Positions 34,757 to 46,709 of a stretch of DNA of 64,000 bases are shown here, in pieces (position 1 is the first letter of the stretch; the number at the start of each line of letters is the position of its first letter). The stretch comes from Stratiolaelaps scimitus. Taxonomy: Eukaryota > Arthropoda > Arachnida > Mesostigmata > Laelapidae. The DNA lies in the NCBI GenBank assembly GCA_019614645.1, contig JABWDB010000005.1, forward strand, positions 11,254,001 through 11,318,000. Reading direction: 5' to 3'. A program made the position numbers and the translations under genes. The notes below the pieces were generated by a model. It was given only the letters and a program-made list of their open reading frames with translations. It did no database searches and was not told where the DNA came from.

Positions 34757-35347
34757 GCTTAGAGCACACTGTGTCGATAGACGAGACATGGGTTTGCCTG
34801 GATAGACCCCCTGAGAAGGACCAAGCAAAACAGTGGCGCCGACAAGGTGAAGCGGCAACGTCTGTGGCAGTGCCAGATAGATTCGGACGAAAGGTGTTGA
34901 TGATACTCGCTCTGGATATCAAGGGTGTTTGCTATTACGAAATATTAGCTACAAAAACTTTGTTGCTAAACGAAAAGCTCAATGCTCCCCGATATCCCGG
35001 CTTCTTGAAACGATTGATGAACAAATTGCGTGGGGATCGACAGCACCGAGTGTGGTTACTCGACGACAATGCAAGACCTCACCGCACTGCTGGAATTACG
35101 GCCTGGGTGGAGGGGAACAATATTGAGCGATAGCATCAACCCCCATATTCTCCTGATTTAAGCCGATGTGGTTAGGTTGTTTCCATGCATTAAAGAGGAC
35201 AATAGGTGGGGTTCCATATGCAACCGTCGACTACTCACAGAATCAATAGACAACGAAATTATATATGGAAATGCAAATGGTAAATATTTGGCTATCTCAA
35301 AACTCCCAGAGTGCTGGTGTGTCAATAAAACTGGAGAGTACCTCTAA
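34757..35347 (+). mobile_element. Mariner (Tc1/mariner superfamily) transposase relic, C-terminal catalytic part
   Basis: Mariner transposases cut and paste DNA through a DDD/DDE catalytic triad. Visible here: SIDETW with the first Asp at 34780-34782, a WRRQGE segment, GRKVLMILALDIKGVCYYE, LNAPRYPGFLKRL, and LLDDNARPHRT with the second Asp at 35065-35067. PPYSPDL follows, and after a shift of frame at about 35176 come LFPCIKE and a typical end CVNKTGEYL before TAA at 35345-35347. It is dead in several ways: TAG at 35131, TAG at 35173, a frameshift, and Gly (GGT, 35170-35172) where the third acidic residue should be, exactly 34 residues after the second Asp. The N-terminal helix-turn-helix part is missing. 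I found no terminal inverted repeats. Confidence 0.9.
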
Positions 35348-35428
35348 CTCATACCAAAAATCTTTGTTCTACCTCATTTAGTTCAAAAGTTATTGGCATT
35401 TAAAGAGCGGTGATTTCGAACCGTATGC

Positions 35429-35430
<2 letters not shown>

Positions 35431-35469
<39 letters not shown>
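35431..35469. repeat. (AT)n microsatellite downstream of the mariner relic
   Basis: About 39 bases of pure AT, 84 bases past the transposase stop. Mariner elements insert at TA, so the tract may mark the 3' edge of the insertion. This is inference. Confidence 0.95.
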
Positions 35470-35470
<1 letters not shown>

Positions 35471-37072
35471 CCATATTTATAAGCAACAAACATGGCTGAT
35501 GGTCTCTGTTGTTGCAACTTAGTAATTTGGCTTGCACGATCGTTCAGATAGAAATATAGACTTGATGCAACCTTCTTCGACCGACATTGCGGGTCGCGTT
35601 CCCGCCGACCTCACCAACACCCGGCAATCTATACTCACGACGTTTTGCTATCAGGCCACGACAAATTAGACGATAAGATTGCTGTTGTGGCTTTTACGGA
35701 AGTCTACCTCTGATACAATCTACCGGTACAACACAAAATGTCTAGGCTAAAGAAAGGACCTTGTAAAATCGTTCTTTAGCAAATTTTGTCTTCTTCGTCT
35801 CTACAGTATGAGGCTCTACTATTCGTCACTACCAACGACAGATATGCACACTGTATCATCTCTTATCTATGCAAGGCGAGTAAGCCGTCGTGATTTCATG
35901 TGTCGAGAGGACAAAAACTGCAAGTTTGTCACACAATGAAGCCGCCTCGGTAGCTACAAGCATCAGTTCGTTAGCTCTCTTCGCTCGACTCTCTGGCGAT
36001 CATTAGGGAAGAACGACATGTTAAATCTTTTACATCACCCACCTATTTAATGTAGGGTTGGATCGCAAATCCGCTGCCATGCTCTGCATTCACGCCCGCA
36101 TGTGTCTTATATGCTGGTAGCGAGGAAAACCTACATATATCTTTGAATCGCATTTTCAGCCAGTAAATGAGTGTGGCTCATTTATAATGTGATTCACACT
36201 CGACGACCTGGTGGCCATTTATACATGAACGGATCAACTCAAATGCGATTCTAAAAGTGACTCGGCAAGTTTGAGCATGTTGAAAAAAAAAAGACCTGTT
36301 GAGTAAGGCACTGATTTTAATGTTGTCCTTTATACTTATGACTTGAACCATGATGCCATCTCTAAGGAGGCGAATGTAGTCGTTCACCATGCGGAGCACA
36401 TTTATGCGGAGTATTTGCTATAATATAAGATCTGCTACAGATCCATACGCGAACAGTGCTCTTGCCCGGCGCACGAGTCTGTCACAGCGCGAACGCTTAT
36501 GCCAACAGCAGCAGCCATGGGGCTGACTCTCCATTTGACTGGCGCAGACTCAGTGAGGTATTATCGTTACCCACTATCCGGCTTCTATGCGACCGGACCG
36601 GCAGAAGGGCAGGTTTACATATCGACATAACTTTAAGTCGCAACAGTCTCTCTGCTGTTACCTTTGCGCCTTTCGTGGCCGTAGTGAAATATTCATTAGA
36701 CAACCGCCGCGCGTGTAGCGAACTGTCACGGAGAGACTGTTCGAGTTTGCGATTCGAGCTTTGCTGTGCCGACTCGATTCGTTCTCGCGCGCGGTGTCGT
36801 CTGCACGCGCGATCTGTAGAAATGTGCAGCAAGCAATGCAGTCGCACCATAATGTCCCTGCTACGACATGGTGGAGGCGGTACTGGTTGCGTACGGTGGT
36901 CGAGATGAGGGACGAGGCAGGGGCAAAGAGCACGGGGTCTATCGAGGACAAGGATACTCTGATGGGTTAGGGGATCTCAGTGCAGCCTAGCTCTCATTCC
37001 GCTTTTAGGAAGAAACAGGCCGCCGCATTGGTCCCTCCTCGCATTCCATGCCTCCTCCATAACATGCACATA

Positions 37073-37108
37073 GATATATATATATATATATATAAATATA
37101 TATATATA
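37073..37108. repeat. (AT)n microsatellite, interrupted
   Basis: AT run with one AAA interruption. Confidence 0.92.
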
Positions 37109-37626
37109 GAACGCACATCCGATGCTTGCTGGGAATAAGGGCGGGCGTTCTACTCAGACTATTCTCCTTCGAGACCAGAAACCGGTTCCATTTTACCGAA
37201 GCGATGAGAGGAGCTCGCAGTTCAGATGTATACGCCGGCAATGCGGAAAAAATAGAGAAATACGCAGTCTCCTCAAAATTTCTGTGGTGACAAAAAACCA
37301 GTAAGGCTAAATTGTCATGAGAAACAATATATATATATATGAAATAAATAATACACGCACCCACAAACACATCTTTACAGAGAGACATAAATCAACACGC
37401 TGTTTCGTGTTATACCCAGGATATGGGGCTAGGGACGTTGCTTGTCGAGGCTAGTGGGATGTTGTTTCGTAATTATTATTACCAGTACACCATATATTGC
37501 ATACGCATGTATGTGCTATCGTTATCACGATTCTAACAGCGTGTGCCAACGGGCGCTGATCGCTTCGTGGCACTTTTACAATTCGCAAGTCATCGCCAGC
37601 CGTCACTACTACGACTACTCCTGCAG

Positions 37627-37652
37627 ATGATGCTGCTGCTGCTGCTGTTGTT
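37627..37652. repeat. (CTG)n/(TTG)n repeat
   Basis: Five to six CTG units passing into TTG units. Confidence 0.85.
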
Positions 37653-37887
37653 GTTTTTTGCGTCCGCGCTCCTCTCGCGTCGCTATATATTTGCTGCTAC
37701 AACTGCCATCGGGGTTGTCTATCAGGCGGTCGTCGTCGCTGATGCTAGAAGCGTTCCCCTGGCGGCGGCTCCGCCACTGCCCCGGATACCCTCCCGCTTA
37801 TAGCTAGTTATGAAGCGCGAATGGGTTAGTCCTGTGTATAAGGGAATATACAACGTATGTATAAGGGACTATGGTTTACTCGCGTTT

Positions 37888-37888
37888 G

Positions 37889-37913
<25 letters not shown>
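37888..37913. repeat. (CT)n microsatellite
   Basis: About thirteen CT units. Confidence 0.93.
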
Positions 37914-37919
<6 letters not shown>

Positions 37920-38041
37920 CCCTCGTTCCCGTCGTTATCGGCCGAGCCACACTCTGCTAACTAATTAGCCAAGCCAAAACGTGGACTCTTTTTCCCCTGG
38001 CGTACTTTTTGTTGCTGCTAGAGAGACCGAACAGCCAAAAG

Positions 38042-38061
38042 CAACAACAACAACAACAACT
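38042..38061. repeat. (CAA)n trinucleotide repeat
   Basis: Six tandem CAA units. Confidence 0.9.
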
Positions 38062-39007
38062 GCCGTGTCTATACGAATAGGACTTGTAGGGTGAGTAGTT
38101 TTAGCACTTGGGAGGAAATAGTGCTTGAAACGTCGGACACATCGTTATTCACGGCATTGCCTGCGGACGCGGTACACATTTCGCCTCAATGACGATAGTG
38201 TGTTCCGGACACCACATCATACTCTGTATGAGCTGGGATATCGAGGCGTGTGTTCAAGTATCACATTGTGGAACTAATTCAGTAAAGGAATGACTAGCGA
38301 GAATAGGCGCACTGCTGAGAACTCTTTAGTTTGCAGCACGCTGCAGAGGACCATGCGGAGTAATAAGCCATAAGTCGATACTGAGCTATAATTAATAATT
38401 TATTTTTTTCCGATCTCTCTAAGTTGGGATGTTCGTATCGTCGACTAAGCTCTTAATCTTTAAACGACTTGCTGGGTTTCACCAACATATTCCAAATTTC
38501 CCATTAGAATACATCGTGCATCCCAACGATGTTCCCACAGGTTCCGAATTCCAGTTACTCCTCATCACGACAGTCGTCGTTCTAGATTAGGTTACGAACC
38601 TTAAATACCGAATGCCGTACTGGTGGTGAGCGGCGTGCCGTTGTTCTTTGTGCTGTATAGGCGTTTCCAGAAGGAGGAACCGCCAACTGCGGTTGGGGTC
38701 CTGGGTGACACAACCTTCCCTGTGCGTACAGCGATACCGCACGTGACCACAGACGGGCTCAGCTCGACGGATGGCCCTAGTCGCGAAGATTCCTCCAACG
38801 GCTGCGTTTCTCGCAGTCTTCATCATTATCATCGTTGCTGCCGGCGTTGTCTTCGTCGTTTTCGCTCTCCGCCGTCATCCTATGCGCCTATGCGATGTCT
38901 GCAGTATCATTGGTGTCTCACTTGAAAGGAACTAGTGGAGACCAGCTCAGGGGACCGTACGTTGGCGTTGCCGCGCTCGCTAATTAGCTCGGATGTTTCA
39001 TTTGCAG

Positions 39008-39181
39008 ACGAGGAATAAGTCGTACCTGACAAGCTACCCGTGCGCCCCCCTGCTCTCTGCCGACGTCGGCTGTAGATCCGGCCTGTATATCGGTGCCTGC
39101 CTATCTTTACCACAGAGACTTCACTGCCATCAGCCAGTTGAGGACTCTAGCCAAGAAAGAACACGAGCCCACCGAGTCTAA
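39008..39181 (+). CDS. Candidate terminal exon behind a good acceptor
   Basis: A branch-like CTAATTAG and a consensus acceptor (GATGTTTCATTTGCAG, ending 39007) open a 57-codon phase-0 frame to TAA 39179-39181. The first 30 codons mostly end in C or G (KSYLTSYPCAPLLSADVGCR, then GLYIGACLSLP), with four Cys. The last 20 are polar (VEDSSQERTRAHR). No AATAAA follows within 100 bases. A minus-strand frame ending at a good donor (CAA/GTGAGA, near 38926) overlaps it and is a real alternative. Family not recognised. Confidence 0.28.
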   Translation, partial: TRNKSYLTSYPCAPLLSADVGCRSGLYIGACLSLPQRLHCHQPVEDSSQERTRAHRV

Positions 39182-41758
39182 GGGACTACGAATATGAACC
39201 CGACGTGAAGATGGAGGGCCAGATGGAGGGGTCTAACTGGCCGGCCGACAGTTAGACATTCAAGTTGAATGAATGCGAGATCTATCTGTGCCCAACGCGC
39301 TGCATGTGCCCCAACTGTTCCTGCTATACGTGCTGTGCCGAGGTTGTGAAATGCCCAGCGCAGAATCGCCTCTTCGCAAAATGCCCAGCACAGATAGGCG
39401 GCCAGCCACAATAGCCGGTTAGCGAGCTAACTAGTCAGTCAGCCTTTATGGGAGCAGAAAACAATGCTAAAATGCAATTGTGATTGCTAACCAGTAGAGC
39501 GGCGGTGTCGGTGCGGTAGTCGCAGTAGATTTGAGAACGATTTAGCAAGTTTACTCTTGACATCGTGGTGAGTCAAGGCCCCGAATTCGGAGCAGCTTGG
39601 AGCTCGGCTAGTAAAGGTGAGAAAGGCTCCGACCGACCGAGCCGGCCTATCCAGCGCCTGCATAGAGACTGCAGACGCTTCGTCAAGTCGTGTGCCAGAT
39701 AGGCACGCAGAGGTAGATAACAGAGAAGGGTTAGACGGGGCCGTCGGCGACATCGCCGACGCCAGCTGCCCAGTTGGAAGTAGCACCACTTCCCACAGGA
39801 CGGTTCACCCTTCCGACTTGGACGATGAGGGATACCAAAGGGGCACGTTGGTTGGTTGCTTGTTTACTTAGTTTAACCAGTCTGACCAGCCGAGGCGCGT
39901 GAGCCCGGCCAAGCCGCTTAAAGTTGCCGCGATTCGTGTTTAGTCGGAAGCGGAAGTCAGAGAGGCTGGTGGACTTGCAGTGACCACATCCGGTCATTAA
40001 CTTGACGACTGTTTTCATTTTAGAACAAAACTGAAACAACCTATCGCCCGCCCCCATGCGCTTCTGGGGAGTGAACAGCATAGCCAATTCGTAATGGCAG
40101 TTGCAGCTAAATACTTGGGCAATAGGTAAATTAGACCTGAACAATACATGAAGGCTATAAAGGCGCTGTATCAAGCCAAGTTGACTTCAAAAGATGTATG
40201 AATCACAGAGACTATTAGGGAAACGAATTTCAGCAAAAAAATGTTGAACCTCGTCTTTTTTTTATTTAATACATAGTGCAACCGAACATGGATACTTCAA
40301 TTTATATAAATAGTTTCCCCGTTACTTTGTGCACCACAACATAGAGACATATGCTTTTATGTTATAAATATCAACGGTGGTATATTGGGTCATTTCCGTG
40401 TTAGGTTTAATTAGCGGTTTGAGCTTTGAGATTAAACATAACTTGTCAACTCAGTCGCAGGTGTCAGACAAGGTCTCATTTCTTGTTGTGGTCTTTTTAC
40501 GAACCCATCTAAAGATAATTTCCCGCCTACCGACGATGTATGCATGTATTACTTTTAAACGTTCTTTCAGACGACTTTGCATGTATGCACCCGTTGTTTA
40601 ATTCGGAGTACAAAATGACATCTAAAATGCCGCCTGGCGATGATTGATTCGAGCAAGGGGGAAATGGTCAATCTCTGTGTGGACAAACGTGCGACGGTAT
40701 TGGGTCACTTTGCAGGACTCAGTTACAAGGGGAAGCTTTCGGCGGACGGAGGGCAACTAAAGGTTTCTCGCCCTGGGAGACATAGCACCGAACGCGATCG
40801 CCTACAGCTCCTCGTGGCTGTGCCTAACTTTGGCGAAGAATTTGCAAAAGTTTTCGTATACCCACAGATGTGGCGGTGGTGGTGGTGGTTCGCCAGCGAT
40901 GGTGGAGGGCACAAGACTTGGGGATGAGTTCCAACCGCTGAATCCGGTCAGTCCTATGTGCGCTATGTACAGGCAGCGCTAATTCATATGCAAAGTTATC
41001 CATGCAGCTTACATGTATGCCGCTTGAAAGGAGCCCACTCGCGGGCATTCGAACATTGCGCTGAGCGTTGGTTCGGTTGGTCAGCCCCTCGTTTTCGCCC
41101 TTCGATGCACCTTCGGGAACAAGGCTTACACGACGCGATTAAAATCCGAAACCAGCTCTCTTCCCTATCGTACATAGGCATCGTGCCCCGAAAGCCCCCT
41201 ATGGAACACGCCCTATGCGAATTACAGCTGACCTCTCAACCAATCTGAGGGTTCAACTTAAATCCCCCTTAAATCAAAGGCTTTTCGCGACGTCAATCGA
41301 TGGTTGATTGTAACTGCATGTGTAGACGCTGCCTATATGGGAGTGCAACATCTTTGTACTTGGGGGTGGGAAATTTCTTAGCCTCTTGAGATAATACCGT
41401 GCCATACTTGCTGACTTTGGATTTCCTTAAAGCGCTATCAGTGGAGTTCAACTGCAAACGTCAATAATAAGTATTGGTTTGCAATTCAGAGCAATTGTGA
41501 TGTTTGCTCGGAAATATAACATATAGCTGTATGTGTCCCGTAGAACTCAACCTGCACCAGGACGTCGCGGGCGAGGCATGAGGTAATCCAGCAGCTTGTC
41601 TTAACCGGCAGGCCATGACGGAGAAATCGTTCAGGCTCTACTTCGTAATTAGAAGCGTGGGCAACAGGGCAGCCATAGAGTATCTACATATTTTGGCCTT
41701 CTATAAAATTTTACAGTCTTCGGCAACGATTGAATATATATGTACATACGTATTCCAG
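39182..41758. other. No convincing gene
   Basis: GC-rich until about 39.9 kb, then AT-rich. Short frames on both strands, no matching splice or poly(A) context, no notable repeats. Confidence 0.5.
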
Positions 41759-41998
41759 GTTCAATTGTGCGTGCCTACCCAACGAGAGAGATTAAGCAAT
41801 GAACGTACGTTCTTAAGCGGGGTCTGCTTCGATCAGTTCGTCTGGATTAGCTCGACGAACAGCTGGGCCCACCTAAACTCGATCTGTGAGAATACTTGGT
41901 CACTCCCTATTTATACTTACATGCTTCAACCCACCACAACCCACGTTCCCACATTGCGTCATCTGCTAAAGATTACCTTTCGCGCTAGAAAGAATTAG
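41759..41998 (+). CDS. Weak candidate terminal exon
   Basis: An acceptor (ACATACGTATTCCAG, ending 41758) opens an 80-codon phase-0 frame to TAG 41996-41998. The peptide has a Cys/Trp-containing middle (FLSGVCFDQFVWISSTNSW) and a basic end (LLKITFRARKN). Codon bias is slight. The frame is also open upstream, so the splice site is not needed to explain it. Not recognised. Confidence 0.17.
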   Translation, partial: VQLCVPTQRERLSNERTFLSGVCFDQFVWISSTNSWAHLNSICENTWSLPIYTYMLQPTTTHVPTLRHLLKITFRARKN

Positions 41999-42789
41999 AG
42001 ATTTTAACCACAGAAAAATTAGGCTTAAACATTACAACTAACCTGTTATATACTCGCTTCTATCGCCTCGTCCGCTTCGTGGACGAATGCACATATAGAC
42101 AGAACTATGTATATAAACCTATACTAGACGAAGATATGTTACACTGTGCAGGGTTTTCCATAGTCTCATTGTTGTGCCTCGTGGAGCGTGGGGTAAGTGT
42201 CAGGCAGATGTCGGCCGAGTGTTATGAGAATCATGCGCGGGATGATGGCCGAGGATGTTGTGGGGCCGTTTGGGGATCTTATTCACGTTGATAGCATTCA
42301 TGCAGACCAGAGCAGTGCTTACACGTGAGGAGGGGAAACGGACGATCGGTGTGTTCTATCAGCCTATCAGAGCCGGGGCACGTCCTTCAATTAGCTAAAC
42401 TATCGACGGCGAAGGTGTTTAGGTGAGGGTGAAGACACGACCGGGTGGCTAAATTTCTACATATGTAATGCTAATGTGAAATTGTGGGAAGACACACTTT
42501 TCAAAGCGCTGCGTTTGATTAATGGAAATCTTTCTCCAAATTGAAATTTCCCGTACAGTTAATTCCAATAATGGATTAGCACAAGATCGGATCTATAATA
42601 ATATCCTGCTAGCAATTTTGCGTCGTCTAATTACCACATAGAATATCGCATGTGGCCGAGGGCAGAATAACACTTTTGAATGTCAATTATACTGAGTATT
42701 GTTCTTTTTTAGCACAAATTATACATTGACTAATATGATGATTAACAAATTTCGACGAATACAAAAAATATTAATTAATAATAAAATCT

Positions 42790-43023
42790 TTATACACTAG
42801 TCAATGGACGGATGATGACAGACGCTATTGTATTTTCGATCTTTGTACGTTTCGAAGGACAGATGTTTATGAAGAATCTTCGGTAGACGTAGTAAACACA
42901 TAGTTGCGTTATATTTTTGGGACTCGTAGCGAGCAAAATAGCATCGCCATTCGCGTTGGAAATCATAATTAAGGAATCAGAAATCACGAATAGTGGCGCA
43001 ACAAAGACGATTCGCAAGGCCAT
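42790..43023 (-). CDS. Weak candidate small protein with hydrophobic N-terminus
   Basis: An ATG at 43023 in a favourable start context (AGTAAATGG) opens 77 codons to TAA at 42790. The first 20 residues are hydrophobic (MALRIVFVAPLFVISDSLIM), like a signal peptide or membrane anchor, and the rest is mixed and basic. The surrounding DNA is AT-rich and codon third positions are unbiased. Not recognised. Confidence 0.2.
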   Translation of the reverse strand: MALRIVFVAPLFVISDSLIMISNANGDAILLATSPKNITQLCVYYVYRRFFINICPSKRTKIENTIASVIIRPLTSV

Positions 43024-43203
43024 TTACTTTCATCTGCTCGTCATAAATTATACACAACAGTAATTATACTGCTAGCTCGCTTGCATCCACCGCTCTTCAA
43101 TCATAGATTCGTTACCAGCTGTTGTTATGATTGCTTATCAGAAGAATAAGCTAATTCCGCCCCTCTTCTACGCATTCTCTCTGGCAGATGCCACATGAAG
43201 CTC

Positions 43204-43458
43204 TCACATCCACCGGTCAAACTGTACCTGGCCATCATTGCTATATGCACGACACAAAACGAACATTTTATAGAGGGTGAACGCGCGTTTTAAAACGCAC
43301 TGTTCGCTTATGTTTGCGTCATCGACTGTGGGTGCCACCGCTCCCGACAGCATCCGATCTACCCTCTGGTGATTTTTCGACAAACCGTCATAATTAGCGA
43401 ACGTAATAAAATATGGTTTATAGCCGAGTACGATGGAAGCATCGCGACCTCCGGGCAC
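43204..43458 (-). CDS. Weak candidate coding segment upstream of the 42.8 kb frame
   Basis: An 84-codon minus-strand frame with balanced composition (IVLGYKPYFITFANYDGLSK, then VDRMLSGAVAPTVDD), ending in DRWM before TGA. A donor-like CCAG/GTACAG lies near its end. It sits about 180 bases upstream of the frame at 42790-43023 on the same strand, so the two could be exons of one gene, but no acceptor of good quality links them. Length is within chance expectation. Confidence 0.17.
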   Translation of the reverse strand: MPGGRDASIVLGYKPYFITFANYDGLSKNHQRVDRMLSGAVAPTVDDANISEQCVLKRAFTLYKMFVLCRAYSNDGQVQFDRWM

Positions 43459-45059
43459 GCTGTCGGCGGGGAGAGCCGTTCAACTGAGTTCCAGTTCGAA
43501 CCGTGGCAGGAACAGCGATAGCAGGCGACGGCCAAAAGCTGAGGCTTCGCCATAGTTCATAATGGGGGCTGGTGGGGGAGGATCGTGTTGGGGAAATGTG
43601 CTGCCGAGCGACAAGTATGGAGACCGATCACGCGGCCATTGGGCTAAATGCATGCCTTCAGGATAGACGGGCGAGCGTTCCGACGGCGTCAGTTGTGCTT
43701 GTAGCAGTCAAAATAGGACTCGGTGGCCGGCCCATTATCTAGCTAGCCACCCAGTCTCTCTCGCTCTGTCTCTCTCTATCTCTTGTAACGCAAATTGTTT
43801 GGTCATTGTCTCGCCCGATAATCTAGTTTGAGCCAGCCCGTAATGTGAATTGGGAAGGAGGATTTTTAGCGCCCACGAATGTTTAGAATGTGTCTCGGGA
43901 ATTCATCGAATATCACAAATTGGACTTTAGTATGATTTGGAAGCGATCATTCTTGCCCTGCCTGTAATTTATGGCTATTCGAAACGTTCGATGGGTAATG
44001 TGGTGACGTATTATGACCACTCGTCACTATACACAAAAAAATTCGATAAAATATACCTGCATTTGGTGTCTGATTTCGTTATCGTTCATGTGGAACATCG
44101 CTGTTATTATATTTACCACTGTCGAGTTAGCTGCACATATCCTATCTATTTTTGTGCACTGAGTATTCAATCGGAGTCGACGGAGAGAAGGGCTAGTTAC
44201 GCGGGCTGATTGGCTAAGGCTTCAAAATGCTCTGTAAAGTCCGTACTACAAATGTGGCCTGAGAAATTGTTTGTTTACCGAAAAACAAAATATATATATA
44301 TATATCAGCTCATATCTTATTCTAGTATAACGTTAATCAATGAATCATTGGGCGACATGGCTGCTATGAGGCGGTAAGTGCCGGCCTATGAACACAAAGG
44401 TGCCGATTTCAATCCCCAGCTAACGCAGAGCGGACTTCTTTGCGCTGTAATGTTTTCGCACAATAAATGCGTCTCTTATTTTTGAGAAAACAGAGACGGA
44501 CTTGCAACACACATAAATTTCCCCCTTTTTTTAGAAAATTCATTACGACAGCAATGAATTCTCTTGAATGAAATATTTCGATTGTGTGATTACGTACAAT
44601 TTCCTCTAAGGACACGCACATAGGCTTCGATGGCGATATTCGATATTATTATGATAATTATTTTCTATATATAAGGGGGACAGCTAGGGGCACGAGGCTA
44701 GCGTACCATATGTGCATACACATCAATTATATCATATATTATATAATGATTAAACATCAAACATCCTAATGAATATTCAACAACATGTTTACTTCGTTTA
44801 CGCCTGTTGCAGCTGCTGATGATCGTCTGTGCGCTAAAAACAGAAACTCGACTATCACCCTAAATTTTTTCCCTCATGCACAATAAAAACACAGAAGACA
44901 TAAGTATGACACAAGTATAACTGGCCCTCAATGACTGCTTGCAGAACATTACCAGTCAGCCAACACGAGCCAGGCAAATAAGTTGGTAAGGAGACGAGAC
45001 GAGAAATGTGTTAGTCCCACGCATTCAGAACAACATCATAGCGGGTTGCCTATGGCTAA
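43459..45059. other. AT-rich DNA with a tRNA-like SINE fragment; no gene
   Basis: Holds a short AT tract near 44290 and the SINE-like fragment at 44348-44440. Two AT-rich frames (43937-44209 plus, 44409-44621 minus) have no splice context and are not called. Confidence 0.5.
44348..44440 (+). repeat. Possible tRNA-derived SINE fragment
   Basis: The segment CCTATGAACACAAAGGTGCC followed by GATTTCAATCCCC looks like the anticodon and T-arm (B box) region of tRNA-derived SINEs. An upstream TGGC...GAGGCGG could be a degraded A box. Stems do not close properly, so this is only a resemblance. Confidence 0.25.
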
Positions 45060-45485
45060 AGCAACAGCTACGTATCGCCAACCAACAGAGGGCGCGGCGT
45101 GATCAACTTCACTAATATCCTCGACGGCTGTCCGCCTTCTAGCGGGTATCACCAAGCAGGATCGAAGAACGCACAGAGGACAAACGCAGCACACACATAT
45201 ATGGATGCGCGCGATCCTGGCGCTCACGAATGCGCTCCCTCTCGGTCGACAGGCGTCTGTCGTGTACCACAATACGAGCAGTTCGCGTACTTGCCTCCAG
45301 CCTATAAATGCGAACCCTTCTCAGTCCCCGTTGCCGGCACCGCCGGCACCGCCGCCGCCGCTTTGCCCCAGCACCAGGCGAAGTGGCGAGACCTCGTACG
45401 GGGCTACTCCCGCATCGTGGGTCCCTTTGCGCTAAATGGAGAGATCAGTGGGGCTATCCGTCAACCGACCCTCGTCCATACGTAG
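45060..45485 (+). CDS. Candidate exon, 141-codon frame, Pro/Ala-rich protein
   Basis: Open after a TAA at 45057-45059 to TAG 45483-45485, with internal ATGs at 45201 and later. Codons mostly end in C or G, against an AT-rich background on the left. The peptide is varied: FTNILDGCPPSSGYHQAG, then YEQFAYLPPAYKCEPFSVP, an Ala/Gly/Thr linker, and KWRDLVRGYSRIVGPFALNG. A second plus-strand frame (45205-45435, Pro-rich) and a minus-strand frame (45036-45272) overlap it. There is no strong acceptor and no nearby AATAAA. No signal peptide, membrane helix or known domain is visible. It stands out on codon use and composition only. Confidence 0.33.
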   Translation, partial: SNSYVSPTNRGRGVINFTNILDGCPPSSGYHQAGSKNAQRTNAAHTYMDARDPGAHECAPSRSTGVCRVPQYEQFAYLPPAYKCEPFSVPVAGTAGTAAAALPQHQAKWRDLVRGYSRIVGPFALNGEISGAIRQPTLVHT

Positions 45486-45813
45486 CGTCCCGCTAAACAT
45501 TGATCGAGTGGCCATCGAGCACCAATGGCGACAACAGTTCAAAATGCTCATATTATTATTGTTGTTGTTATTAGAGAGCAGTAGCACGGGCCAAAGAGTA
45601 GTTCAGCAGAGTAAAACACGTTTCGTATCATCGTCGGCCGAAGTGCACAGCGAACATATTGTTCGAGCGAGCGGTGGCTACCAGCCGAAACAGTGAATAG
45701 GCCAGTAACGGCTGCGGGAGCAGCAACCGTCGACAACCTCGAGCCCCCGGGACCCTAGTGCTAGTCATTCGTTCAGGTAGCGGCTCGGCCAATCGCTGTG
45801 TGACTCTCCCACT

Positions 45814-45841
45814 TCTCTCTCTCTCTCTCTCTCTTTCTCTC
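45814..45841. repeat. (CT)n microsatellite
   Basis: CT run with one TTT interruption. Confidence 0.93.
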
Positions 45842-46709
45842 CCGTAAGCGGTTCCGTATTCATGCCGATACGGCCACATGGGTGTATTCAAGCACCCTTT
45901 ATTAACCAAAAAGGGGTTGTAGAATATTTGTAATATATATTATATAATACACGCATTATGTCACGATGTTGTGATATGTTAAAATGCCTATTTTTTCCGC
46001 GTTGTTAAGAGTGTTAAGTAGCACTGCCTCAATCGAGAGCCGCCGGATAAGATGGGATGCCCTCCATGCGAACTATGTACGAGCGACAGCCCAAATATGG
46101 ACAGTAGAACCATTACGTAAGAGACTGAAAATAGACGGAATTTAAACATTTCACTAATAAAGCAATGCTATTACGATTCAGCCTCGTAAGCATTCGGCCG
46201 TCAGCAGCATCATGTAGAATATTTGTTTATTAATATTTGGCAATTTCAGGCAGTTTGATACACTCATTGAGGTCTTCACAGGACTGATCAATATAAATGC
46301 TTAGAAGAAACTAAGACAACACAAAAGTCCCTTTTTTTAATAATAATAATAATACATCTGAAAATTGAGTTAAACATTAGCAAGGCTGAGCGAATAAATT
46401 ATTCTCCATCTTCTTCATAATTTCAACATTATGAAATCATTTCGTACCGTAAGGTTTAAATCTAACAGAATGTTTACATCTACAAATATCAAACGACAAG
46501 CTCTACAACTACTCAAGCTAATTGATTCACGTCAGTTTCATTGAGGCATTTTGACAGACATCTGTTGTTTTCTACCATAAAGCGTTCCGAGACACGTTCA
46601 GGGTGCACTTACTTATTTACTATTTGGCCATATTGGTTCGTTTCGAGCTCTGTCGGTGCGTTCCGGTGCCGAGTCCGTGGTCCGGGGGTGCGCGGAGAGG
46701 AGATTGTGA

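Larger units (their letters stand above)
35348..39007. other. No convincing gene; AT repeats, then a GC-rich block
   Basis: AT tracts at 35431 and 37073, CTG at 37627, CT at 37888, CAA at 38042. At 38.6-38.93 kb several frames on both strands look plausible. One plus-strand frame of 54 codons from ATG 38770 has a 20-residue hydrophobic stretch followed by Arg-Arg-His, like a membrane anchor. The pyrimidine-rich DNA there makes hydrophobic codons automatically, so it is not called. Confidence 0.45.
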
